From an uncultured Pseudomonadota bacterium (lineage in GTDB: Bacteria > Bdellovibrionota_B > Oligoflexia > Oligoflexales > CAILAO01), in assembly GCA_903832105.1 (NCBI GenBank), contig CAILAO010000969.1, positions 1-17,295 of the forward strand: a stretch of 17,295 nt of DNA. The letters are read 5' to 3'. The notes under the pieces are model-generated. The model worked only from the letters and a program-made list of their open reading frames with translations. It had not been told where the DNA came from and did not search any database. Positions 7,136-13,755 of the stretch are shown here, in pieces. The position numbers were made by a program, and so were the translations under genes. Each line of letters opens with the position of its first letter. Within the stretch, counting starts at the first letter, position 1.

Positions 7136-7865
7136 AGATGAAGACGAAAAATGGCTACACAAGCATTACCCAACTCTAAAAATTCGAAAAAGGAACGATG
7201 GTATTGCTGAAATAGTCGGGTCGTTTATTTTTAGTATGGTTTTCCAAGGCGATGGAAAGTCATATGTTATTAACCCCACGCCGGATTATGCCGATGGCAC
7301 AAAAATAGAAGATGAATATCAGGTCAAAATAGAATTACGAGGGAGTGAATTTTCAGACTTGCCACAAGTATATGAAACCGGATTGAGGCTTAAGAAAGTA
7401 GCTGAAAATAGAAACCTTAGACAGGAAGATTTACACATAAACCCAAGTGGCGCGGCTTGTTTGTGTATCAGACCGGAAGAATCGTCAAATTTACCCAACG
7501 ATTTTAATCTTGAGGATTTTTTTAACATTTTACTTGTCCCATTTTTCTATGCCCAAAGCTATTTTGAGAAAAATAATTCTTGGCCGTGGGGTCAGTATAG
7601 CCATGGAGTCTGGGGCTTTATTGAGTGGTATTTGAGGCAAGAAAAACAGACATCTACAACGGTAGAAGATTTATTGCAACGGCTACGGAAATACAACAAC
7701 GAATGGGTAAAGATTAAAGAGGCCTTAGCTCCAAAGCATCAGATCAAAGGACATCATGACTGTATTTGTGGTAAAATAGAAAAAATGAGAAATTGCCATC
7801 CAGAAGTTTTGCGTGGGCTTTGGAAGTTAAGGCAGGACATGGCAAATTTGAAAACAAGGATTTAA
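7116..7865 (+). CDS. E2-like CBASS ancillary protein with C-terminal SEC-C-like zinc knuckle
   Basis: The 249-residue protein resembles bacterial E2 (ubiquitin-conjugating-like) proteins of short type II CBASS. The core has HINPSGAACLC (107-117), with H107 preceding a candidate catalytic cysteine (C115, or C117 two residues on). It also has GQYSHGVWGFIEWY (159-172), a segment typical of these proteins as I recall them. Near the C-terminus, HHDCICGKIEKMRNCH (213-228) has the CxC-x8-CH spacing of SEC-C zinc knuckles. No E1 or JAB gene is present, matching the short type. Such E2s are reported to form a bond with the CD-NTase C-terminus and so control its activity. The gene overlaps the CD-NTase by 20 nt and ends 5 nt before the right inverted-repeat arm. 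Confidence 0.75.
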   Translation: MLDLIIKDEDEKWLHKHYPTLKIRKRNDGIAEIVGSFIFSMVFQGDGKSYVINPTPDYADGTKIEDEYQVKIELRGSEFSDLPQVYETGLRLKKVAENRNLRQEDLHINPSGAACLCIRPEESSNLPNDFNLEDFFNILLVPFFYAQSYFEKNNSWPWGQYSHGVWGFIEWYLRQEKQTSTTVEDLLQRLRKYNNEWVKIKEALAPKHQIKGHHDCICGKIEKMRNCHPEVLRGLWKLRQDMANLKTRI

Positions 7866-7870
7866 TCGTT

Positions 7871-8048
7871 GCCGAAAAACCCGTCCGCCGAAAAGTTTTG
7901 GGGGCGAAGCCCCCTCCAGAGGCGAGCAGGCAATCAGCGGGCAAAAAGGAAGGGGGTTGGGGGGAAGGAATTTTTGCCCGCCTGCTTCCGTTCCCGTTCC
8001 GTTTGAGAAAAGGAAAAGCGGAAGGGGGGTTTGGGGGGAATTCCGCTT
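7871..8048. repeat. Right arm of long inverted repeat bounding the defence cassette
   Basis: This arm is the reverse complement of 1-160. It is 18 nt longer because of extra sequence around 7914-7940, which interrupts the long hairpin that is perfect in the left arm. The outer part (about 7937-8048) appears identical to the left arm. It begins 5 nt after the last CBASS gene, so the operon runs right up to the repeat. Together with the second inverted repeat it accounts for most of the gene-free stretch 7866-8375. Confidence 0.9.
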
Positions 8049-8073
8049 TTTCTTTACGAAATCAAATTGAGGA

Positions 8074-8227
8074 CAGCCCCGCCACCTGCCTGAATACTTG
8101 GAAGGCAGAACACCACAGAAAAATACTCTTTTCATTAAAAGAAGAAAAAATCGGGTGCGCGCAAAATGAAAAGAGCAAAGAGTATTTTTCTGTGGTGTGG
8201 CGAGCTTGTCGAGCAGTGGCGGGGCTG
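8074..8227. repeat. Second long inverted repeat (about 154 bp), possible MITE-like element
   Basis: Outer arms 8074-8085 and 8216-8227 pair perfectly (12 bp). Inner arms 8110-8131 and 8177-8198 pair perfectly (22 bp). An alternative 10-bp pairing exists between 8126-8135 and 8166-8175. The whole would snap back into a large hairpin. It begins 26 nt outside the right arm of the first repeat and has different sequence. No coding content is convincing. A miniature transposable element is possible; no target duplication is obvious. Confidence 0.75.
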
Positions 8228-8256
8228 GCTTCCTCATTGGGGGTTTTGCTCAAAAA

Positions 8257-8268
8257 ATGTTCGAACAT
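8257..8268. promoter_or_regulatory. Perfect 12-bp palindrome ATGTTCGAACAT
   Basis: A perfect dyad sits between the second inverted repeat and the promoter of the P-loop gene. Its TTCGAA core resembles half-sites seen in some LexA boxes (CGAAC/GTTCG), but only one copy is present and chance is possible. Confidence 0.25.
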
Positions 8269-8305
8269 CAATCAAAAAACACCGCCATTTGGGGAAATGC
8301 AAGTT

Positions 8306-8335
8306 TGAAGAGATTATCTATCTGGCCGTAATATT
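8306..8335 (+). promoter_or_regulatory. Putative promoter of the P-loop kinase-like gene
   Basis: A TTGAAG -35-like hexamer is followed after about 18 nt by TAATATTAT, a plausible -10. This would start transcription around 8340, giving a short leader before the ATG at 8376. The leader contains GGAGGAAGG, but it is about 28 nt from the ATG, too far to act as an ordinary ribosome-binding site. Confidence 0.4.
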
Positions 8336-8375
8336 ATATGGAGGAAGGAATCTCGCCCTCTCCGTTTTTAATTGC

Positions 8376-9032
8376 ATGAGACTAAAACAGTTAACACAAA
8401 AGGAATATAGCAGTCATATCGAAAATAAAACACTCAGGTTGGCATTTATCGGCATGTCTAATGCTGGAAAAAGTTATAGAGCAAAAGTTTTGCGGGATGA
8501 GTGCGAATTTATGTGGTATCACGTGGATGGCGAAATCCAGAAAACCTTGGGTTTTAAAACAATGGAAGAAATATCGGAATGGCTCGGTTATCCCACAAGC
8601 AGTACTTACCTTGAAAGGGAAAGGAAATATTTGGATGCCGAAGATAAGTATACAATGATAAACACACTTGATACCGGCGGGAAAAACCTTGTCTCCGACA
8701 CAACTGGCAGTGTTATTTATCTAAAAGCGGATACGCACAACTGGCTGGAAGAGAATTGTCTTATGGTAAATATTCAAGTAGACGAAAAAACGATTTCTGA
8801 ACTTATAAAAAATTTTTTTGAGAAACCGAAGCCGGTGATTTGGCAGGGTTTTTTTAATCAAAAAGAAAATGAATCAGAAAGGGAAGCGCTGGAGCGTTGC
8901 TATCCAAAACTGTTGTCATATCGTTTGGAGAAATATCGTACGATGGCACATGTGAACATCCCGGCCGAAAAATTATATAATACCAGCGGACAAGAAACGC
9001 TAGATGTCATAAAACCGTATTTAGAAAAATAA
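8376..9032 (+). CDS. P-loop NTPase, shikimate-kinase-like small-molecule kinase fold
   Basis: The 218-residue protein has a Walker A motif near the N-terminus (FIGMSNAGKS, 24-33, with K32 and S33). Next comes a segment typical of shikimate/nucleotide kinase-like folds (VDGEIQKTLGFKTMEEISEW), and later LVSDTTGSVIYL, which resembles the strand before Walker B. The substrate is unknown; aromatic biosynthesis should not be assumed. The ATG at 8376 was chosen because the frame upstream to 8166 translates into unlikely sequence over the second inverted repeat. A terminator follows at 9102-9120. It lies outside the defence cassette, reads in the same direction as dnaG, and shows no link to the defence genes. 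Confidence 0.7.
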   Translation: MRLKQLTQKEYSSHIENKTLRLAFIGMSNAGKSYRAKVLRDECEFMWYHVDGEIQKTLGFKTMEEISEWLGYPTSSTYLERERKYLDAEDKYTMINTLDTGGKNLVSDTTGSVIYLKADTHNWLEENCLMVNIQVDEKTISELIKNFFEKPKPVIWQGFFNQKENESEREALERCYPKLLSYRLEKYRTMAHVNIPAEKLYNTSGQETLDVIKPYLEK

Positions 9033-9101
9033 TTATCATGTGGGACAAAATCTGCCTAGTGGCGGGTAGGGGAATTTTTTATAATGATTTCCATAAATAA
9101 T

Positions 9102-9121
9102 CAGCTTGAAAGCTGGTTTTT
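9102..9121 (+). terminator. Rho-independent terminator after the P-loop gene
   Basis: The stem CAGCT/AGCTG with a TGAA loop is followed by GTTTTTA. An outer pairing (AATAATCA with TGATTATT) encloses it. Confidence 0.65.
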
Positions 9122-9137
9122 AGTTGATTATTATGAT

Positions 9138-9166
9138 TTGACTTTAATTTTATTATGTGATATAAT
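9138..9166 (+). promoter_or_regulatory. Sigma-70 promoter TTGACT-17-TATAAT
   Basis: The -35 TTGACT (9138-9143) and -10 TATAAT (9161-9166) are separated by exactly 17 nt. This is the best promoter match in the window. It drives the small ORF at 9229, leaving a leader of about 55 nt. The leader carries a small GCCC/GGGC hairpin (9204-9217) just before the GGAGGG ribosome-binding site. Confidence 0.75.
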
Positions 9167-9228
9167 GGAGGTATTGTTAATTTGACAACTAGGTACTCGG
9201 TTCGCCCTTAAATGGGCATGGAGGGAGT

Positions 9229-9399
9229 ATGTGGCAGATTCTCGGGATTGATCCGAAAAAGTTCAAGGGCCACTGGGACACCCAGCCGTGGGCGCTTCGA
9301 TCAGCTCTCGTCACTGGCGTGAGTTTCATCTTCTCTGTGCTTGTCGTCTTCTTCGTGATCATCGCCGTGGAAATCATCAGCGCAGCTGTTCCCTTCTGA
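9229..9399 (+). CDS. Small single-pass membrane protein, 56 residues
   Basis: The frame begins MWQILGIDPKKFKGHWD. A hydrophobic helix (about 29-50, SFIFSVLVVFFVIIAVEII) follows, and it ends AAVPF. A strong Shine-Dalgarno (GGAGGG, 9220-9225) lies 3 nt before the ATG, and an excellent sigma-70 promoter lies upstream, so it is probably expressed. Base composition is clearly more GC-rich than the flanking AT-rich DNA. No family is recognised. It lies 13 nt before the next start codon, with a second good ribosome-binding site. Confidence 0.6.
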   Translation: MWQILGIDPKKFKGHWDTQPWALRSALVTGVSFIFSVLVVFFVIIAVEIISAAVPF

Positions 9400-9412
9400 C
9401 AGGAGGAACGAT

Positions 9413-9637
9413 ATGGGGATAAGAGTACCGGAGATTTCATGGGGCTGGCTCACGGTTATCGCGATCGTGGCACTATACCTGCCCCACCAGGACACTGCCC
9501 TCGCAAACACTATCCGTCGTCAAGACGTAGCAATCCAGCATTTTCTGGATTTCGCCGGTCTCGTAGACGCGGTAGGTGTCCATATCAGAACTTGCTGTCC
9601 CCGTCACGAACTCCCAGAAGCCGCCGTTCCGAATTGA
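9413..9637 (+). CDS. Possible second small protein (74 residues), 3' part doubtful
   Basis: The ATG has a strong Shine-Dalgarno (AGGAGG, 9400-9405) and follows the 56-residue ORF by 13 nt. The first 24 residues (WGWLTVIAIVALYL) form a membrane-type helix. From about 9473 onward the frame runs antisense, in codon register, to a more protein-like minus-strand frame, and the sequence becomes arginine/cysteine-rich and unconvincing. The real gene may be truncated near 9470 by a rearrangement. No family is recognised. Confidence 0.35.
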   Translation: MGIRVPEISWGWLTVIAIVALYLPHQDTALANTIRRQDVAIQHFLDFAGLVDAVGVHIRTCCPRHELPEAAVPN

Positions 9638-9880
9638 GACCTGCTTGAATGAAGCCCTTTCGCCAGCCGGGGCTTTGTATTCCAGGTACACCACCCGTTC
9701 CCCGGCGAACGAAACCCGCGCATGACTTCGGCCATTTCCCCACATTGTGATATTGGGGATGCCGTCCCGAGAATGCGTCTGCTGGTCGAGAAGATACGTT
9801 TGGTACCCTGACACCGCGAACAGTGTATTGCTGGAGAAATCACCATCGAATCTCTCCGCGGTTTTGTCCCCGAACAGCAC
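9473..9880 (-). pseudogene. Protein-like minus-strand frame without a good start, probable gene fragment
   Basis: The translation looks like an authentic folded protein (for example ARVSFAGERVVYLEYKAP and IRNGGFWEFVTGTASSDMD). It has high GC at third codon positions and mixed beta-type hydrophobicity. No ATG exists near the 5' end. A GTG at 9880 is possible but lacks a ribosome-binding site, and the frame further upstream runs into two perfect hairpins. It overlaps the 3' part of the plus-strand ORF at 9413 in exact codon register. I recognise no family. A truncated or inverted fragment of foreign DNA is the simplest reading; an intact gene using GTG is the alternative. Confidence 0.4.
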
Positions 9881-9907
9881 CTGAAGTTTATGGTGATGGG
9901 CCGGGCA

Positions 9908-9936
9908 GCGTTGAGCGGCCAAGGGCCGCTCAACGC
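9908..9936. terminator. Perfect 13-bp GC-rich hairpin
   Basis: GCGTTGAGCGGCC (9908-9920) pairs fully with 9924-9936 around an AAG loop. No T-tract follows on either strand, so it may be a structural element or half of a double terminator with the hairpin just downstream. Confidence 0.5.
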
Positions 9937-9944
9937 ACGCTCTC

Positions 9945-9980
9945 AGGCGGTAGCACAAGTGCTACCGCCTCTTTTGTTTC
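9945..9980 (+). terminator. Rho-independent terminator upstream of dnaG
   Basis: AGGCGGTAGCAC (9945-9956) pairs perfectly with 9959-9970, followed by CTTTTGTTT. It would insulate dnaG from plus-strand transcription through the GC-rich patch. Confidence 0.75.
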
Positions 9981-10039
9981 AATAAATATCAGATTTTCGT
10001 CAAATTGAGTTTTATAACAAAATTAAGTAGAGTACTTGT

Positions 10040-11983
10040 ATGGAAGATAATGTCTCTAAAATAAAGGACCGGCTGGATGTGGTAGAGGTGTTGAGCGGGT
10101 ATATGAAGCTCCAGAAAGCGGGCATTAATTACAAAGGCAAGTGTCCTTTTCATAATGAAAAGACGCCGTCATTTTTCGTTTCGCCTGAACGACAGATTTG
10201 GCATTGTTTCGGCTGCGCCAAAGGCGGAGATATGTTTGAGTTCGTGAAAGAAATCGAGAGTGTGGAATTTCCGGAAGCTTTGAAAATCCTGGCGGCCAAA
10301 GCGGGGATTGAGCTGGAACAATTCCAGCCCCGGTCGGGCGAAAGCGTGGATGCCAAACAAAAGCTGTATGAAATTTGCGAACTGGCGACCAAGTTTTTTG
10401 AGAAACAATTCCAATCATCATCAGGGCAAGAAGCGCTAGCTTATTTGCGTGAGCGCGGATTAACCGATGCCACTATCGCCGAGTTTCGCCTCGGCTGGGC
10501 GCCAAACGATTGGGAATCGCTTTCCAGTTATTTAAAAACTCGGGGCTATCAGGAAAAAGAAATTATTGATGCCGGTCTGGCGGTGAAACGTTCGGCTGAA
10601 AGTGGGCGGGAAGGCGTCTATGACCGTTTTCGCTCGCGGATAGTTTTCCCGATTTTTGAGGTTTCGGGTCAGGTCGTCGGGTTCACAGCCAGAGTTTTTG
10701 AACCGTCAAGCGCCAAGAGTGGACAACCAGGGCTTGCCAAAACAGGGGAAACTATGGCAAAATACATAAACACCCCACAGACGCTGATATACGACAAAAG
10801 CCGGGTTTTATACGGCCTATCAAAGGCTAAGCTAGAAATTAAGAAATCGGACCGATGTATCCTGGTCGAGGGCAATATGGACGCCCTCATGTCATTCCAG
10901 GCTGGCGTGCGCAATGTCGTCGCCTCATCCGGCACCGCCCTTACACCCACCCATCTACGGCTTTTACAGCGTTATACAAAAAACCTGGGGTTTTGTTTCG
11001 ATACGGATCAGGCCGGAGCCATGGCTACTCGCCGTGGCATCGGTTTGGCATTAGCTCAACAATTTAATATTAGTATTCTCGAGATTAAAGATCCCGAGTG
11101 CAAAGACCCAGCAGATTACGTTAAAAAATACGGACCTCAATGGTCTGAGGTCGCTACCGGCGCTAAGCCGGTCATCGACTACTATTTTGACCGCGCCCGT
11201 TCTTCCTACAATCCGACCTCGGCCGAAAGCAAGAAGCAAATCATTTCTGCTGTCGCGCCGTTCATCAAACGGCTGACAGCCAATGTGGAAAAAGCCCATT
11301 GGGTGGCCCAGCTGTCTTCGTTGTTGCGCGTGCCCGAATCGGCCGTCAGCGCCGATATCGCCACATTCAAGGATGATTTAGATTCTTACACACGCGAGGA
11401 TTCAGCGCCGGAAACAACTGTGCCTATTCAAACGGTTGTGTCTCGCGAAGAGCCGGACGTGATTAACGAAATGATCCTTTCGCTCGTCTTGAAAGCGCCG
11501 ATGCTTCTGCGAGACGAGATTATGGCTATCCCGGATTGTCTGATTGGCGAGAGATTGGCGAACATTGTTCATCAAGTGGTAGAATCCGAACCCTTCGAAT
11601 TTAAGACGTTTGTGGCCCGGTTTACCGGCGAGGAAGCTCTTCAACTTGAATTCGCCCATCTTCGTTCCCAGGAATTGTGGCAAGGATTTGACGATGAAAC
11701 ATTAAAGACGGAATTCTGTAATATCATAAATTCGGCCCAACGACGGGCCATTAACGCCAAACTCACCAATCTCCAGTTTGACGTGAAGGAAGCCGAAGCC
11801 TGCAAGGACCGGGAACGATTAACCCGGTTGGCCAGTGATTTTAACGAACTAGCCCGACAATTAATTCTCACTCATCATATATATGGTCCAAAAGAAAAAA
11901 CCCAAGAAACCGTTAAAGAAGAAATCGTCTCCGAAATCAAAACGGAAACCGAAAACCAAACCGGCCAAGAAAATAGTCTCTAA
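10040..11983 (+). CDS. dnaG: DNA primase DnaG
   Basis: The 647-residue primase makes RNA primers for lagging-strand replication. The N-terminal CHC2 zinc finger is clear (GKCPFHNEKTPSFFVSP, 33-49, then IWHCFGCAKGGD, 53-64). The catalytic core follows, with the TOPRIM glutamate motif ILVEGNMD (about 273-280) and the acidic FDTDQAG (about 319-325). The C-terminus ends in an acidic Glu/Lys/Thr-rich tail. On the coding strand TTGAGT-17-TAGAGT ends 6 nt before the ATG, which suggests leaderless transcription, and no Shine-Dalgarno is present. The last 101 nt overlap the start of rpoD in another frame, and the order dnaG-rpoD is common in bacteria. Confidence 0.97.
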   Translation: MEDNVSKIKDRLDVVEVLSGYMKLQKAGINYKGKCPFHNEKTPSFFVSPERQIWHCFGCAKGGDMFEFVKEIESVEFPEALKILAAKAGIELEQFQPRSGESVDAKQKLYEICELATKFFEKQFQSSSGQEALAYLRERGLTDATIAEFRLGWAPNDWESLSSYLKTRGYQEKEIIDAGLAVKRSAESGREGVYDRFRSRIVFPIFEVSGQVVGFTARVFEPSSAKSGQPGLAKTGETMAKYINTPQTLIYDKSRVLYGLSKAKLEIKKSDRCILVEGNMDALMSFQAGVRNVVASSGTALTPTHLRLLQRYTKNLGFCFDTDQAGAMATRRGIGLALAQQFNISILEIKDPECKDPADYVKKYGPQWSEVATGAKPVIDYYFDRARSSYNPTSAESKKQIISAVAPFIKRLTANVEKAHWVAQLSSLLRVPESAVSADIATFKDDLDSYTREDSAPETTVPIQTVVSREEPDVINEMILSLVLKAPMLLRDEIMAIPDCLIGERLANIVHQVVESEPFEFKTFVARFTGEEALQLEFAHLRSQELWQGFDDETLKTEFCNIINSAQRRAINAKLTNLQFDVKEAEACKDRERLTRLASDFNELARQLILTHHIYGPKEKTQETVKEEIVSEIKTETENQTGQENSL

Positions 11984-13112
11984 ATCTCGATCTAGAAAAT
12001 CAGCCTCCATTACGCCTAAGGTTAATAAGAACGCTATCAGCGAGAGTTCTATTTCGGCTTTGATAGAAAAAGGCCGGCATCGCGGTTTCATTACTCAAGT
12101 GGAAGTGCTCAATGCTTTCCCAAATATTGAAAAAGACATCAACGGCCTGGAAGCTTTATACGAGCGTTTGGAAGCTTCAAATATCAATATCATTGAATCG
12201 GGTCGGGTTTTCGAAGACGGCAAGAATAAAGAATACGACGAAAAGAAAAAGATTCAGGACGAGTTCGGCGAATCAACCTCCGATTCGGTGCAGATGTATC
12301 TTAAAGAAATCGGCCAGTATCCGCTGTTGAACGGCGAAGAAGAAGTCGAGTTGGCCAAGCGTATTCTCAAAGGCGACGAATCGGCGCGTCAAAAACTGGC
12401 GCTTTCGAACCTTAGACTGGTAGTTTCCATTGCCAAGAAATACGTCGGCCGTTCGGCAAACTTGTCTTTGCTCGATCTAATTCAAGAGGGGAATATCGGT
12501 TTGTTTAAAGCCGTGGAAAAATTTGATTTCACGCGCGGATTTAAATTCTCCACTTATGCCACGTGGTGGATTCGTCAAGCCATTACCCGCGCTCTGGCCG
12601 ACCAAGGCCGAACGATTCGTATCCCGGTCCACATGGTGGAAACGATTAATAAATATCAGCAGGTCGTGCGCCGGTTGGTTCAAGATTTAGGCCGGGAACC
12701 GATGCCTGAAGAAGTGGCGTCGGAAATGGGTGTGGAAGTCGAAAAGATCAGGCACATCATGAAAATCTCACAGGAAACCATTTCGCTGGAAGCGCCAGTC
12801 GGGGACAATGAGGAAGACGGCGACAGTTCCCTTCAGAACTTTATTCCCGATGACGATACTATTTCGCCGTCAACTTCGGCTGCCCGCAAAATATTAAAAG
12901 GTTACATCAATGAAATTATCGGCGACCTGACGCCCCGCGAACAAAAGATTCTGGATATGCGGTTTGGCCTGACTGATGGCGTGACTCATACCTTGGAAGA
13001 AGTGGGCAAGGTCTTTGCCGTGACTCGCGAACGTATCCGTCAGATTGAAGCCAAAGCGCTTGATAAAATCCGTGGCCATCACAAACTCGGTAAATTGAAA
13101 GGTTATGAATAA
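11883..13112 (+). CDS. rpoD: RNA polymerase primary sigma factor (sigma-70)
   Basis: This is a 409-residue housekeeping sigma factor. Residues 1-43 are an extreme Lys/Arg/Pro/Ser tail, and a sigma 1.1-like segment follows (about 55-85). Region 1.2 is DSVQMYLKEIGQYPLL (134-149). Region 2 contains LALSNLRLVVSIAKKYVGR, LDLIQEGNIGLFKAVEKFD and the -10-binding FKFSTYATWWIRQAITRA. Region 4.2 contains THTLEEVGKVFAVTRERIRQ. No in-frame methionine occurs between the start and region 1.2, so the ATG at 11883 is used, which makes the basic tail overlap dnaG by 101 nt. A later non-ATG start would remove the overlap. A strong hairpin overlaps the stop codon. Confidence 0.96.
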   Translation: MVQKKKPKKPLKKKSSPKSKRKPKTKPAKKIVSKSRSRKSASITPKVNKNAISESSISALIEKGRHRGFITQVEVLNAFPNIEKDINGLEALYERLEASNINIIESGRVFEDGKNKEYDEKKKIQDEFGESTSDSVQMYLKEIGQYPLLNGEEEVELAKRILKGDESARQKLALSNLRLVVSIAKKYVGRSANLSLLDLIQEGNIGLFKAVEKFDFTRGFKFSTYATWWIRQAITRALADQGRTIRIPVHMVETINKYQQVVRRLVQDLGREPMPEEVASEMGVEVEKIRHIMKISQETISLEAPVGDNEEDGDSSLQNFIPDDDTISPSTSAARKILKGYINEIIGDLTPREQKILDMRFGLTDGVTHTLEEVGKVFAVTRERIRQIEAKALDKIRGHHKLGKLKGYE

Positions 13113-13142
13113 TCAAATCGCCCCTTCGGGGGCGATTTGATT
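13111..13142. terminator. Perfect 14-bp hairpin with TTCG tetraloop after rpoD
   Basis: AATCAAATCGCCCC pairs fully with 13129-13142 around TTCG. The stem begins within the rpoD stop codon. It lacks a true T-tract but has A/T at its base, so it can act as a terminator or 3'-end stabiliser in both directions. Confidence 0.75.
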
Positions 13143-13193
13143 ATCGGTAAAAGCTTAATAAAAACTTAGCGTTTTCTGTGCTATAGTATAGGC

Positions 13194-13709
13194 ATGCAAT
13201 TTTGGCTTAGTACAATCGTTATCTTTTTTGTTCAAGAAACCGCCTTTATTACTTCCCGGATAGTTGTTTTGTATGGCCAAGGCGTTAATCCGTGGCTGCT
13301 GCACTTCTTATTTATTTTTGCAACGACATGCGACATTTTTATTGGTTTTGCCATAGGCCAATATCTCCACAAGCGATTTCTCCACGGTTCTAGATTTGAG
13401 CTCTGGGTAAAAAAAGAAGCTAAGTTTCTAAAACAACACCACTGGGGGTACTTGCTGACACTTTCGGGGGTAGTTAATTTCCCTTATGTAAATGCTATTC
13501 TCGGTTCATGGATGGATTTGCCGTTCTGGCGGGTCTTTGTTGCGACCCTAATCGGCGATTCTGTTTCTTATGCGTTGTATTGGGGATTTGCTCTGGGAAT
13601 AGTGCATTTGTCCATAAATATATATCTTGGAATCGCTATAGCGCTTACTGCCTTGTTATTTCTAATGGCTCTTTTGAGAAAATATATCTTCAGGGCCAGA
13701 TTTCAATAA
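13194..13709 (+). CDS. Polytopic membrane protein, VTT/DedA-like
   Basis: The 171-residue protein has about four to five membrane segments. Between them it carries a short amphipathic stretch (LPFWRVFVATLIGDSVSYAL, about 108-127) resembling the VTT/SNARE-associated fold of DedA proteins. The FxxAxxxGD pattern is only loosely matched, so the family call is tentative. DedA proteins act as lipid flippases or transporters in the inner membrane. TATAGT ends 6 nt before the ATG with no Shine-Dalgarno, which indicates leaderless expression. It is monocistronic, lying between the rpoD terminator and the next promoter. Confidence 0.6.
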   Translation: MQFWLSTIVIFFVQETAFITSRIVVLYGQGVNPWLLHFLFIFATTCDIFIGFAIGQYLHKRFLHGSRFELWVKKEAKFLKQHHWGYLLTLSGVVNFPYVNAILGSWMDLPFWRVFVATLIGDSVSYALYWGFALGIVHLSINIYLGIAIALTALLFLMALLRKYIFRARFQ

Positions 13710-13755
13710 AAACCCCATTGCTTGAAAAAAACAGAAAGTACCCTACACTATTACT

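Noticed and set aside
7793..8308. Plus- and minus-strand ORFs across the right inverted repeat
   Set aside because: They are low-complexity translations of repeat DNA with no ribosome-binding sites.
8166..8375. N-terminal extension of the P-loop protein
   Set aside because: It is encoded by the second inverted repeat and its flank, has unlikely composition, and the kinase-like fold begins just after the ATG at 8376.
9881..9958. TTG start at 9958 for the minus-strand frame
   Set aside because: The start would lie inside a transcription terminator and the extra residues come from two hairpins.
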